Source: Streptomyces klenkii (GTDB lineage: Bacteria > Actinomycetota > Actinomycetes > Streptomycetales > Streptomycetaceae). From it: DNA of 64,000 nucleotides. This document shows, piece by piece, positions 42,161 to 51,118 of the stretch. The notes below the pieces were generated by a model. It did no database searches. It was not told where the DNA came from and saw nothing but the letters and a program-made list of their open reading frames with translations. The DNA is taken from assembly GCF_003626645.1 (NCBI RefSeq), contig NZ_RBAM01000005.1, positions 248,001 to 312,000 on the forward strand, written 5' to 3'. Position numbers and translations under genes: made by a program. Numbering within the stretch: position 1 is the first letter of the stretch; every line of letters starts with the position of its first letter.

Positions 42161-42347
42161 CGGCACCGCCGGATACGTCCGCTGCGGCTGATCACCGCCG
42201 CGGCGGGCTTGAAGGGGCCGGGCCCCTTCACGGCCGGTACCGGCCGGTTCCAGCCGGTTCCAGCCGGTTCCAGCCGGTCAAGGATGCCCGCATCCTTGAA
42301 TCCGCCGCGACGGCGCTCAGCCGAAGCGGCGCTGTCCGGCGGTGCCG
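42161..42347. repeat. Composite inverted-repeat element, copy 2
   Basis: Outer arms CGGCACCGCCGG (42161-42172) and CCGGCGGTGCCG (42336-42347). Between them are TGAAGGGGCC/GGCCCCTTCA (arms 42210-42219 and 42221-42230), three tandem GGTTCCAGCC units (about 42245-42275) and TCAAGGATG/CATCCTTGA (42278-42286 and 42291-42299). The next copy begins 205 bp later, giving a tandem pair. Confidence 0.75.
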
Positions 42348-42365
42348 TACGGGCTCAGGTGGGCC

Positions 42366-42533
42366 CGGCACCGCCGGATACGTCCGCTGTGGCTGAGCGC
42401 CGCCGCGGCGGGAATGAAGGGGCCGGGCCCCTTCACGGCCGAGCGCGGCCGGGACCGGCCGGTCAAGGACGCCCCGCGTCCTTGGAACCGCCCCCGCGGC
42501 GCTCAGCCGCACCGCCGCACCCCGGCGGCGCCG
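42366..42533. repeat. Composite inverted-repeat element, copy 3
   Basis: CGGCACCGCCGGATACGTCC is shared with copy 2 at a 205-bp offset. The inner palindrome TGAAGGGGCC/GGCCCCTTCA (42415-42424 and 42426-42435) is identical in both; the second hairpin has become TCAAGGACG/CGTCCTTGG. The right arm (near 42522-42533, CCGGCGGCGCCG) has diverged. This and copy 2 account for most of the ~700-bp gap between the DUF3000 gene and the regulator gene. Confidence 0.7.
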
Positions 42534-42634
42534 AACCCGCCCCGAGCCGTACGGCACCGCCGAGCCCCGCGCCGCGGAACGGTCACCCGGATGCCGTATC
42601 CATGACCGAATTCGCCCGCCCCCGGGCACCGTTT

Positions 42635-42702
42635 CGGTCGGCAACCTGATCGGTTGCCGACCGTTCGCATCCGAATTGCCCGAATTGTTACTCACCAATT
42701 CG
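42635..42702. promoter_or_regulatory. Palindrome and CGAATTG sites upstream of LuxR-type regulator
   Basis: CGGTCGGCAACC (42635-42646) and GGTTGCCGACCG (42652-42663) form a perfect 12-bp dyad around TGATC. Next, CGAATTG occurs at 42672-42678 and 42681-42687 and inverted (CAATTCG) at 42696-42702, in an AT-rich stretch likely to contain the regulator's promoter. Confidence 0.45.
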
Positions 42703-42825
42703 TGATCATTCCCTAAAGCCGGGACGCTTCGGTGCCGAAGAGGCTTGTGACCCTTCCCATACGGATTACCCCGGCTTACCCCCAAAGCCGGACCCGTCCC
42801 CCCGCCACTCCCCCCTGGAGGCTTG

Positions 42826-43488
42826 GTGTCCGTTCTCCTCGAGCAACCTGCGAGCCTCGCCTACCGCCCCAATAAACCGACGGCCATGGTCGTCGTAGCC
42901 GACCCCCGTGTCCGCTCCACCGTCACCCGGCACCTGTGGGCGCTGGGCGTGCGAGACGTGATCGAGGCGTCGTCCATCGCGGAGGCCCGCCCCCGCGTCG
43001 GCAACCCGCGCGACATCTGCGTGGCCGACGTCCACCTCCCCGACGGCTCCGGGCTCACCCTCCTGTCCGAGACCCGCGCCGCGGGCTGGCCGAACGGCCT
43101 GGCCCTGTCCGCCGCCGACGACATCGGCGCCGTGCGCAACGCCCTCGCGGGCGGCGTGAAGGGCTACGTCGTCACCGGCACCCGCACCAACCTCGGCGTT
43201 CCGGGCCGCCCCGGCGCCGCCCCCATCGGCTCCGCGGCCGCTGCCCGGCTGCACCGCCGCCCGCCCGGCGCCCCCGGCCACCCCGGCGGCTACCGCGAGC
43301 TGTCCGGCCGCGAGGTCGAGGTGCTGCGGCTCGTCGCGGAGGGGCAGTCCAACAAGGCGATCGGCGTGTCGATGGGCCTGTCCGCCCTGACCGTCAAGAG
43401 CCACCTGGCCCGGATCGCCCGCAAGCTCGGCACCGGCGACCGCGCCGGCATGGTCGCCGTCGCACTGCGCACCGGCATCATCCACTGA
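42826..43488 (+). CDS. LuxR-family response regulator
   Basis: A 220-residue regulator. The receiver domain (AMVVVADPRVRSTVTRHLWA) keeps the phospho-acceptor Asp in VADVHLPDGSG but has an Ala-Asp instead of the usual acidic pair at its first strand. The HTH follows: LSGREVEVLRLVAEGQSNKA, then LTVKSHLARIARKLGTG. No kinase gene is adjacent, so it is an orphan. GTG at 42826 is preferred over TTG at 42823 because of TGGAGG spacing. Conserved next to rnd. Confidence 0.88.
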   Translation: MSVLLEQPASLAYRPNKPTAMVVVADPRVRSTVTRHLWALGVRDVIEASSIAEARPRVGNPRDICVADVHLPDGSGLTLLSETRAAGWPNGLALSAADDIGAVRNALAGGVKGYVVTGTRTNLGVPGRPGAAPIGSAAAARLHRRPPGAPGHPGGYRELSGREVEVLRLVAEGQSNKAIGVSMGLSALTVKSHLARIARKLGTGDRAGMVAVALRTGIIH

Positions 43489-43640
43489 CGCCCGCGCCCC
43501 CGGCCGCACCGCACCACCACCCCCTCACCCTCCCCCTCATCCCCTCACCCACCCCCTCTCCCCCGCCGGCCCCACACGCCGCGCCCGTCGACGGGACGTT
43601 CCGTCGGCGGGCGCTTGCCATACACAGATACCCTTGACCG

Positions 43641-44918
43641 GTGACCGACGCCCAAGAAACCGCAGCAGACACACCACTGCGAACCACCGGGGGCGGCCCC
43701 CCGGACGACGTCGTTTCGGCGCCGATCCCCCTACTGGAGCCACGCGAAGGCATCCCGCCGGTCGTCGCTGACAACGATGCCCTCGCGGCGGTCGTCGCCG
43801 CGTTCGCCGCCGGCACCGGCCCCGTCGCCGTCGACGCCGAGCGCGCCTCCGGATACCGCTACGGCCAGCGCGCCTACCTCGTACAGCTGCGCCGCGAGGG
43901 CGCCGGCAGCGCGCTCATCGACCCGGTCGGCTGCCCCGACCTGTCCGCGCTCGGCGAAGCCATCGCCGACACCGAATGGGTGCTGCATGCAGCCACCCAG
44001 GACCTGCCGTGCCTGCGCGAGATAGGGATGACGCCGACGCGGCTGTTCGACACCGAGCTGGCCGGACGGCTCGCCGGGTTCGCACGGGTGGGTCTCGGAG
44101 CCATGGTGGAGAACGTCCTGGGGTACGCCCTGGAGAAGGGCCACTCCGCCGTCGACTGGTCGACCCGCCCCCTGCCCGACCCCTGGCTGCGCTACGCCGC
44201 CCTCGACGTGGAGCTCCTCGTCGACCTGCGCGACGCCCTGGAGGCGGAGCTGGAGCGGCAGGGCAAGCTGGAGTGGGCCCGCCAGGAGTTCGACGCCATC
44301 GCCTCCGCGCCGCCCGCCCCGCCCCGCAAGGACCCCTGGCGCCGCACGTCCGGGATGCACAAGGTGCGCAGGCGCCGCCAGATGGCGGTGGTGCGCGAGC
44401 TGTGGACCGCCCGTGACCAGGTGGCGCAGCGGCGCGACGTCTCGCCGGGCAAGGTGCTCGGTGACGCCGCGATCGTCGAGGCCGCGCTGAACCTGCCGCC
44501 GAACGCCCATGCGCTGGCGGCCCTGCCCGGCTTCGGGCACCGCATGAGCCGCAAGCAGCTGGAGCAGTGGCAGGCGGCGGTCGACCGCGCCCGCGCCCTG
44601 CCGGACGCCGAGCTGCCGCAGCCCGGCCAGCCGCTCACCGGCCCGCCGCCGCCGCGCGCCTGGGCCGACAAGGACCCGGCGGCCGCGGCCCGGCTCACGG
44701 CGGCCCGTACGGCCGTGTCCGCGCTCGCCGAGCGCCTCACGATGCCGCAGGAGAACCTGATCACGCCGGACACGGTGCGGCGGCTGTGCTGGGAGCCGCC
44801 GAAGGCGGCGACGCCGGAGTCGGTGGCGGAGGTCCTCTCCGCGCACGGCGCCCGCCCGTGGCAGATCGAACAGGTGACCCCGGTCCTGGTCGAGGCCCTG
44901 ACGGAGGGCTCGGCCTGA
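43641..44918 (+). CDS. rnd: Ribonuclease D
   Basis: A 425-residue DEDD exonuclease for RNA 3' ends. The catalytic residues are in VAVDAERASGY (Asp and Glu), HAATQDLPCLR (Asp) and YAALDVELLVDL (Tyr and Asp). Two HRDC-type regions follow (AVVRELWTARDQVAQRRDV and the C-terminal half). GTG at 43641. It is separated from the regulator gene by 152 bp without features beyond C-rich tracts. Confidence 0.93.
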   Translation: MTDAQETAADTPLRTTGGGPPDDVVSAPIPLLEPREGIPPVVADNDALAAVVAAFAAGTGPVAVDAERASGYRYGQRAYLVQLRREGAGSALIDPVGCPDLSALGEAIADTEWVLHAATQDLPCLREIGMTPTRLFDTELAGRLAGFARVGLGAMVENVLGYALEKGHSAVDWSTRPLPDPWLRYAALDVELLVDLRDALEAELERQGKLEWARQEFDAIASAPPAPPRKDPWRRTSGMHKVRRRRQMAVVRELWTARDQVAQRRDVSPGKVLGDAAIVEAALNLPPNAHALAALPGFGHRMSRKQLEQWQAAVDRARALPDAELPQPGQPLTGPPPPRAWADKDPAAAARLTAARTAVSALAERLTMPQENLITPDTVRRLCWEPPKAATPESVAEVLSAHGARPWQIEQVTPVLVEALTEGSA

Positions 44919-44967
44919 TTTCCGGTACGGGGCAGCCCCGGCATGCACGTGCGGGGCACGGCCGGTC

Positions 44968-45146
44968 CGGCACCGCCGGACCGGCCGGCTGCGGCTGATC
45001 ACCGTCGCGGCGGGGGAGAGCCCCGGCCCGTCCTTTCACCGTTCCTCGGGGCCGCGCCCCCGGCCCGCCCGGGGCCGGGGGCGCGGCCCCGCGTCCTTCC
45101 CGCCGCAGCGGCGACCTGCCCCTCACCGGCCGGTCCGGCGGTGCCG
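44968..45146. repeat. Composite inverted-repeat element, copy 4
   Basis: The outer arms form a perfect 19-bp inverted repeat, 44968-44986 with 45128-45146, beginning CGGCACCGCCGGACCGGCC. The inner flanks GCGGCTGATCACC and CGCCGCAGCGG match copy 2. In the middle lies the large stem at 45048-45090. The gap between rnd and fadA (425 bp) is mostly this element. Confidence 0.75.
45048..45090. terminator. Large hairpin between rnd and fadA
   Basis: Positions 45048-45066 (GGGGCCGCGCCCCCGGCCC) pair perfectly with 45072-45090, a 19-bp stem with a 5-nt loop. It forms the core of repeat copy 4 and should be a strong factor-independent terminator for rnd. Confidence 0.6.
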
Positions 45147-45245
45147 CACTCGCCGCGGCCGCCGCACTCGGCGAACCCGCGGTAGGCGCCCCCGTACACG
45201 GAATGTGACCTTCGCCGCTCCCCGCCAGGGGACTGGGCAACATAG

Positions 45246-45255
45246 TTACCCGTAA
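45246..45255. promoter_or_regulatory. Candidate operator upstream of fadA
   Basis: TTACCCGTAA (45246-45255), flanked by AG and GT, is a TTAC-GTAA dyad 90 bases before the fadA start. Its position and symmetry fit a TetR-type fatty-acid regulator site, but no regulator is named by the sequence. Confidence 0.35.
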
Positions 45256-45344
45256 GTAGCATGACCGTGAGCCCCGCGCCGTGGCGTAGCCCGTGTTTCC
45301 GGCATGCCCAAGCGCAGCGATCCCGCACATGGAGGAGAGCCAAC

Positions 45345-46565
45345 GTGCCTCGTACCGCTAGGGACGTCGTATTCGTCGACGGCGTCCGCACCCCGTTCGG
45401 CAAGGCGGGCCCGAAGGGCATCTACCACGAGACCCGCGCCGACGACCTCGTCATCAAGTGCATCCGTGAGCTGCTGCGCCGCAACCCGAACCTGGACGCC
45501 GCCAAGATCGACGAGGTCGCCATCGCCGCGACCACGCAGATCGGCGACCAGGGCCTGACCCTGGGCCGCACGGCCGGCATGCTCGCGGGCCTGCCGCAGA
45601 CCGTGCCCGGCATGTCCATCGACCGCATGTGCGCCGGCGCGATGACCGCCGTGACGACCGTCGCCGGCGGCGTCGCCTTCGGTGCGTACGACATCGCCCT
45701 CGCGGGCGGCGTCGAGCACATGGGCCGCCACCCGATGGGCGAGGGCGTGGACCCCAACCCGCGCTTCCTCTCGGAGCGGCTGGTCGACGACTCCGCCCTC
45801 GTCATGGGCATGACCGCGGAGAACCTGCACGACCGCTACCCGCAGCTCACCAAGGAGCGCGCGGACGCGTACGCGGTCCGCAGCCAGGAGAAGGCCGCCA
45901 AGGCGTACGCCGACGGCAAGATCCAGGCCGACCTCGTGCCGATCTCCGTGCGCCGCACCACGCCCGAGGGCGGGGAGCTGGGCTGGGGCCTGGTCACGGC
46001 CGACGAGCCGATGCGCCCGGGCACCACCATGGAGGGGCTGGCCAACCTCAAGACGCCGTTCCGCCCGCACGGCCGGGTCACCCCCGGCAACGCCTCCGGC
46101 CTCAACGACGGCGCCACCGCCTCGCTGATCGCCGCCGAGGACGTCGCGCGCGAGCTGGGCCTGCCGGTCCGGATGCGCCTCGTCTCGTACGCCTTCGTCG
46201 GTGTCGAGCCCGAGGTCATGGGCTACGGCCCGATCCCGGCGACGGAGAAGGCCCTGGCCAAGGCCGGCCTGACCATCGACGACATCGGCCTGTTCGAGCT
46301 GAACGAGGCGTACGCGGTGCAGGTGCTCGCGCTCCTGGACCACTACGGCATCGCCGACGACGACCCGCGCGTCAACCAGTACGGCGGCGCCATCGCCTTC
46401 GGCCACCCGCTGGCCTCGTCCGGCGTGCGCCTGATGACGCAGCTGGCGCGCCAGTTCGAGGAGCAGCCGCACGTCCGCTACGGCCTCACCTCGATGTGTG
46501 TCGGCCTCGGCATGGGCGGAACGGTCATCTGGGAGAACCCGCACTTCGACGGAGGCAACAAGTGA
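45345..46565 (+). CDS. fadA: Acetyl-CoA C-acyltransferase (thiolase) FadA
   Basis: A 406-residue beta-oxidation thiolase. Catalytic Cys in DRMCAGAMTAV, His in GGAIAFGHPLASSG and Cys in SMCVGLGMGG. It releases acetyl-CoA from 3-ketoacyl-CoA made by the product of the next gene; the 4-base overlap (GTGA) with fadB marks an operon. GTG start at 45345 behind GGAGGAG. Confidence 0.94.
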   Translation: MPRTARDVVFVDGVRTPFGKAGPKGIYHETRADDLVIKCIRELLRRNPNLDAAKIDEVAIAATTQIGDQGLTLGRTAGMLAGLPQTVPGMSIDRMCAGAMTAVTTVAGGVAFGAYDIALAGGVEHMGRHPMGEGVDPNPRFLSERLVDDSALVMGMTAENLHDRYPQLTKERADAYAVRSQEKAAKAYADGKIQADLVPISVRRTTPEGGELGWGLVTADEPMRPGTTMEGLANLKTPFRPHGRVTPGNASGLNDGATASLIAAEDVARELGLPVRMRLVSYAFVGVEPEVMGYGPIPATEKALAKAGLTIDDIGLFELNEAYAVQVLALLDHYGIADDDPRVNQYGGAIAFGHPLASSGVRLMTQLARQFEEQPHVRYGLTSMCVGLGMGGTVIWENPHFDGGNK

Positions 46566-48691
46566 GCACCACCGCTGAACTTCTCAAGGGTGCGGCGGAG
46601 CTGTTCCCCGACGAGGTCGTGACGCAGGCGCACGTGCGCCACTTCGACCTCCCCTTCGGCGCCGGGCGCTTCGCGCTCATCACGCTGGACAACGGCCTTG
46701 ACCACACCAAGCCGACCACCTTCGGCCCGCAGTCGCTCGCGAACCTGAACGCCGCGATCGACCAGGTCGAGAAGGAGGCCGCCGAGGGCTCCATCACCGG
46801 CATCGGCCTCACCGGCAAGCCGTTCATCTTCGCCGTCGGCGCCGACCTCAAGGGCGTCGAGCTGCTGAAGAAGCACGAGGACGCGCTCGCCATCGGCAAG
46901 GGCGGCCACGACGTCTTCAAGCGCCTGTCCTCCCTCGCCGTCCCGACGTTCGCGTACTACAACGGCGCGGCCATGGGCGGCGGCGTCGAGGCCGGTCTGC
47001 ACTGCACCTACCGGACCGTCTCGCGGGCCATCCCGGCCTTCTCCCTGCCCGAGGTCTTCCTCGGCCTGGTCCCCGGCTGGGGCGGCTGCACCCTGCTGCC
47101 GAACCTCATCGGCGCCGACCGCGCGGTCTCGGTCATCATCGAGAACTCGCTCAACCAGAACCGCCAGCTCAAGGGCAAGCAGGTCTTCGAGCTCGGCATC
47201 GCCGACGCCCTCTTCGACGGCGCCGACTTCCTGGAGCAGTCACTGCTGTGGACCGCCCGCGTCCTCAAGGGCGACGTCCAGGTCGACCGCGCCGAGATCG
47301 ACCGCGGCGAGGCCTGGGACCAGGCCGTCGAGCGCGGCCGCTTCATCGCCGACTCCAAGGTGCACGGCGCCGCCCCGGCCGCCTACCGCGCCCTGGAGAT
47401 CATCTCCGCGGCGAAGAACGGCGACCTGCGCCAGGGCTTCGACGCCGAGGACCAGGCCCTCGCGGACCTGATCATGGGCGAGGAGCTGCGCAGCGGCATC
47501 TACTCCTTCAACCTGGTGCAGAAGCGCGCCAAGCGCCCGGCCGGTGCCCCCGACCGCTCGCTGGCCCGCCCCGTCACCAAGGTGGGCGTCGTCGGCGCCG
47601 GCCTGATGGCCTCCCAGCTCGCGCTGCTCTTCGCGCGCCGCCTGGAGGTCCAGGTCGTCCTCACCGACATCGACCAGGAGCGCATCGACAAGGGCGTCGG
47701 CTACGTCCACGGCGAGATCGACAAGCTCCTCGCCAAGGGCCGCATCGGCAACGACAAGGCCAACCGCCTCAAGGCCGCCGTCACCGGCTCCCTCGACAAG
47801 GCCGCCGGCTTCGGCGACGCGGACTTCGTCATCGAGGCCGTCTTCGAGGAGATGGGCGTCAAGCAGCAGGTCTTCGCCGAGGTCGAGGCGGTCGTCCCCG
47901 CCCACACCATCCTCGCCACGAACACCTCCTCGCTGTCCGTCAGCGAGATGGCGTCCAAGCTCAAGCACCCCGAGCGGGTCGTCGGCTTCCACTTCTTCAA
48001 CCCCGTCGCGATCCTCCCGCTGCTGGAGATCGTCCGCGGTGAGAAGACGGACGACGCGTCGCTCGCCACGGCCTTCGCCGTCGCGAAGAAGCTGAAGAAG
48101 ACCGCGGTCCTGGTGAAGGACGCCCCGGCGTTCGTCGTCAACCGCATCCTCACCCGCTTCATGGGCGAGATCCAGAACGTCATCGACGAGGGCACGCCCG
48201 TCGCCGTGGCGGAGAAGGCCGTCGAGCCGCTCGGCCTGCCGATGTCCCCGCTGGTGCTCCTGGAGCTCGTCGGCCCCGCGATCGGCCTCCACGTCTCCGA
48301 GACGCTGGCCGGCGCGTTCCCCGACCGCTTCAAGGTCTCCCCGAACCTCGCCGCGGTCGTCAAGGCCGGGAAGCGCGGCTTCTACGTCTACGACTCCGGC
48401 AAGCCGGAGCTGGACCCCGAGGTCGCCGCGCTGCTCGTCCAGGGCGACTCCGTCCTGACGGAGGAGCAGGTGCGCGCCCGCGTCCTGGAGGCGGTCGCGC
48501 AGGAGATCGGCCTCATGCTGGACGAGGGCGTCGTCGCCGAGGCCCAGGACATCGACCTGTGCCTGATCACCGGCGCGGGCTGGCCCTTCCACCTGGGCGG
48601 CATCACGCCGTACCTGGACCGCTCCGGCACCGCCGAGAAGGCCAACGGGAAGCGGTTCCTGCCGGTGGGTGTTGCTTCCGTTCCCGCGTAG
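46562..48691 (+). CDS. fadB: Enoyl-CoA hydratase / 3-hydroxyacyl-CoA dehydrogenase FadB
   Basis: A 709-residue bifunctional beta-oxidation protein. The crotonase domain (residues ~25-320) has FAVGADLKGVELL and NGAAMGGGVEAGL plus SLPEVFLGLVPGWGG with the catalytic Glu; the dehydrogenase starts near 340 (VGVVGAGLMASQLALLFARR) and includes the FHFFNPVAILPLLEIVRG motif with catalytic His. The C-terminal domain repeats the fold. With FadA it forms a multienzyme complex. The protein begins VSTTAELLKGA. Confidence 0.95.
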   Translation: MSTTAELLKGAAELFPDEVVTQAHVRHFDLPFGAGRFALITLDNGLDHTKPTTFGPQSLANLNAAIDQVEKEAAEGSITGIGLTGKPFIFAVGADLKGVELLKKHEDALAIGKGGHDVFKRLSSLAVPTFAYYNGAAMGGGVEAGLHCTYRTVSRAIPAFSLPEVFLGLVPGWGGCTLLPNLIGADRAVSVIIENSLNQNRQLKGKQVFELGIADALFDGADFLEQSLLWTARVLKGDVQVDRAEIDRGEAWDQAVERGRFIADSKVHGAAPAAYRALEIISAAKNGDLRQGFDAEDQALADLIMGEELRSGIYSFNLVQKRAKRPAGAPDRSLARPVTKVGVVGAGLMASQLALLFARRLEVQVVLTDIDQERIDKGVGYVHGEIDKLLAKGRIGNDKANRLKAAVTGSLDKAAGFGDADFVIEAVFEEMGVKQQVFAEVEAVVPAHTILATNTSSLSVSEMASKLKHPERVVGFHFFNPVAILPLLEIVRGEKTDDASLATAFAVAKKLKKTAVLVKDAPAFVVNRILTRFMGEIQNVIDEGTPVAVAEKAVEPLGLPMSPLVLLELVGPAIGLHVSETLAGAFPDRFKVSPNLAAVVKAGKRGFYVYDSGKPELDPEVAALLVQGDSVLTEEQVRARVLEAVAQEIGLMLDEGVVAEAQDIDLCLITGAGWPFHLGGITPYLDRSGTAEKANGKRFLPVGVASVPA

Positions 48692-48705
48692 CGGGACGTA
48701 AGCCT

Positions 48706-48738
48706 GAGGGCCGTACGGGGTTTCCCCGTACGGCCCTC
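48706..48738. terminator. Terminator after fadB
   Basis: GAGGGCCGTACGGGG (48706-48720) and CCCCGTACGGCCCTC (48724-48738) form a perfect 15-bp stem with a TTT loop, followed by GTTTGCG. It also sits just beyond the stop codon of the convergent regulator gene. Confidence 0.8.
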
Positions 48739-48751
48739 GTTTGCGTTGCGG

Positions 48752-49633
48752 CTACGGTCGGCCCATTGGTGCCGGGTAAGCCAAGGGACCGTACTCATCG
48801 GGCAAGGTGTCCAGGACCGACTGAATGAATGCCGCCGATTCCGACGGCGACAAGGCGCAGGACCTCAGCAGATCGTAGGAACGCCGACGGGCAGTGGCCC
48901 TTTCGAGATCTTCCATCAGCGTCCCGCTGTCACTGCCCTCCTCCCAAGCCACTTGAGCACCGTCATCGAGGGTGAACAACGCCAGGGAGCCGCCCACCAG
49001 AGGATGACCTCCGTAGGCGAACGGCAGCACCTGCACCACGCCCGTGGAATTCAGCATGAAGTGGATCAGGCGGGTCAGTTGCGCCCGCATGACGGCGGGC
49101 CCGCCGAAGCCGCGGCGCAGAACCGCCTCATCGAGGATCGCGGAGTAGTCCGGCGGATTGTCACGCAGAAACACCCCCTGCCGGATCATCCGCCTGTTCA
49201 CCATCTCCTCGATCGTGTCCTCCGTCGCACGCGGGTAATGCGCCTTGAAGAGGGCGCGGGCAAAGTCCGCGGTCTGTACGAGGCCCGGAACCACCTGGCA
49301 TGTGTACTCGGCGATGACGCACGCCTGCGCTTCCAGCTCCATCCGCCTCTGGAGCTGATCCGGAAGGCTCTCATTCCGTGCGAGCTGGTACAGCTCACCG
49401 AAGATCCCGTCCGTGTCGAACGCGGCGTCCAGCAACGCCGGGAGCTCCGGCGGCGGCATCGAATCCGCCGTCTCCACCCGCGCAAGGTGGCTCTTGCTGA
49501 AGTTCACGATCTCGGCGAGCCGCTCCAGGCTCATACCGCCGCGATACGCGCGCATCTTCGCACCGAACAAATGCCGGGCGGACCGCGTAGGCGTCAGCGG
49601 GCGTGGTCGTGCAGGCACGTGTGCACCTCCCAT
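48752..49633 (-). CDS. XRE-family regulator with DUF5753 domain
   Basis: A 293-residue protein with an N-terminal helix-turn-helix (FGAKMRAYRGGMSLERLAEI, NFSKSHLARVETADS) and a C-terminal DUF5753 region (IAEYTCQVVPGLVQTADFAR, VLPFAYGGHPLVGGSLALF). This class is greatly expanded in streptomycetes and usually pairs with a small DUF397 protein. The neighbour gene here, divergent at 49751, encodes a small protein that is not DUF397. Confidence 0.9.
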   Translation of the reverse strand: MGGAHVPARPRPLTPTRSARHLFGAKMRAYRGGMSLERLAEIVNFSKSHLARVETADSMPPPELPALLDAAFDTDGIFGELYQLARNESLPDQLQRRMELEAQACVIAEYTCQVVPGLVQTADFARALFKAHYPRATEDTIEEMVNRRMIRQGVFLRDNPPDYSAILDEAVLRRGFGGPAVMRAQLTRLIHFMLNSTGVVQVLPFAYGGHPLVGGSLALFTLDDGAQVAWEEGSDSGTLMEDLERATARRRSYDLLRSCALSPSESAAFIQSVLDTLPDEYGPLAYPAPMGRP

Positions 49634-49750
49634 CTCCCCTGCTTACACGGGAGACATCCAGTCCTGGTGGTCGGGTTTCCGCCTCGGCAACTCTAGTTCT
49701 CTGAACATGAGTTGCCCGCTACAACAAGCAAGACGAACCGGAGGCCGGAC

Positions 49751-49939
49751 ATGATGAACGCCCGTGCGAATGCCCACCCGTACGACGAAGAAGAGGGCAG
49801 CCGGACGGCGGCAACCGCCTCATGCCTCACCTGCGCCGTCCTCGTCATGAAGCGCGCCGCAGCCCTCCGGGAGAGCCCCACCGCGGTGGAGGAGGTCGAG
49901 CGCAAGCGCAGGGAACACGTCCGGAACGGGCACCGCTGA
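49751..49939 (+). CDS. Small protein of unknown function, divergent from XRE regulator
   Basis: A 62-residue polar protein with SCLTCAVLVMKRAAAL (a CxxC followed by a helix) and an acidic start (YDEEEGSR). GGAGG lies 8 bases before the ATG at 49751; the next ATG (49754) is an alternative. Its position beside an XRE/DUF5753 gene suggests a functional pair. The 117-bp gap between them is relatively AT-rich. Confidence 0.55.
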   Translation: MMNARANAHPYDEEEGSRTAATASCLTCAVLVMKRAAALRESPTAVEEVERKRREHVRNGHR

Positions 49940-49942
49940 GGC

Positions 49943-51118
49943 TCAGCCCGCGCGGGTGCCCACGAGCTGGTAGTCAAGGCCGGACACGTTCATCGTGAGC
50001 GTGTACGACGGTGAACCGTTCGTACCGCTGGTGAACTTCCCGCTCAGCTTGTAGCTCCCGGACGTCCGGGAGTTACTGCCGGGCGTGGTGTCGGTAATGA
50101 TGGTCCAGGGGTTGTAACCGGTTTCCTTGACCGTGCCGTCCTGCTGGAGCCAGGCATCCATCGGGCCGATCTTCATGTTGATCACGCTGGCCACGCCCGT
50201 GGACGCCGGCGTCCAGTTCACGGCGGTGAAATTCACGGTGATCTTCCCGGCATTGTCGGCGCCGGGCCCGCTCGGGTCGCTCACCTTCGTCACGGTGACA
50301 TAGCACTGGGGCTTCGCACACGCCGCTCCGTTCGCGGTCCCGTTGTAGTCCCCGTTGATGTCGAAGGAGGCCGGCTGTGTAGCCGTGGGAGAGGACGGAG
50401 ACGACGCCGGCGGCGAGGTGAAGTGGTTGTAGGCCCAGTAACCGCCTATCGCCACACCGGCGATGATCACAAGCCCCACGAGCACCCTGCCGAGCCGCGA
50501 GGCGCCCACGACTTCGGCTCCGGCGCCCGCGGCCGCGTCACTGCCCGCGATGACTTCTTCGCCCGCGGCGACAGGTGCGACCGGCGGAGGCTCCGGGGCC
50601 GCGCCGATGCCGCCCGGTACCTCGGCGGCCTCCGTGGCGGGAAAGCCTCCCGTGGGAACCTCCTGCCCCACGCCGCCGCCGGGCTTCCGTACCAACCCTT
50701 GGCGAGGAGGTTCCGCCGGAACGTCGGGGGCCAAGTCGGCACCGCCGGGTTCCGGTGCGGCCTGCGGCTCGGGAGGAACGACGTTGTCGCGCATCCTCCC
50801 GAACGCCCGGCGGAACATGTCCTCCTCGGCCGCTCTCTGCTGGAGCAACGAACGGCAGGCATCCGGCCCCCGCGACAGCGCTGCCCGCACCTGTTCGATC
50901 CTCTGCTGGAGCTCCGCCATGCCCTCCCGGAGGTGCTGGACCCAGACCTTTGTCTCTTCCGCGGTCATGCCGGAGTGGAAGCTGCCCTCCGCGAGCTGCG
51001 CCTCCTTATTCGCCAGGATCGCTCGTTTGGCAGCCAGCCCCTCCTCGTACCCCCTGATCAGATCCTGCGCCTTTTCCATCTGCATGAGGTCGTCGAAGCC
51101 CCGCGACAAGTCCTTCAT
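49943..51118 (-). CDS. Coiled-coil, single-pass membrane protein of unknown function
   Basis: A 391-residue protein. Residues 1-~110 are highly helical and charged (AELQQRIEQVRAALSRG), likely a coiled coil. A Pro/Gly/Glu-rich linker leads to a transmembrane helix (VLVGLVIIAGVAIGGYWAY, about 215-235), then a secreted beta-rich domain (DINGDYNGTANGA, YKLSGKFTSGTNGSPSYTLT) with two Cys residues. The N-terminal part is probably cytoplasmic. It overlaps the upstream SH3 gene by 4 bases; both are divergent from the kinase-like gene. Confidence 0.75.
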   Translation of the reverse strand: MKDLSRGFDDLMQMEKAQDLIRGYEEGLAAKRAILANKEAQLAEGSFHSGMTAEETKVWVQHLREGMAELQQRIEQVRAALSRGPDACRSLLQQRAAEEDMFRRAFGRMRDNVVPPEPQAAPEPGGADLAPDVPAEPPRQGLVRKPGGGVGQEVPTGGFPATEAAEVPGGIGAAPEPPPVAPVAAGEEVIAGSDAAAGAGAEVVGASRLGRVLVGLVIIAGVAIGGYWAYNHFTSPPASSPSSPTATQPASFDINGDYNGTANGAACAKPQCYVTVTKVSDPSGPGADNAGKITVNFTAVNWTPASTGVASVINMKIGPMDAWLQQDGTVKETGYNPWTIITDTTPGSNSRTSGSYKLSGKFTSGTNGSPSYTLTMNVSGLDYQLVGTRAG

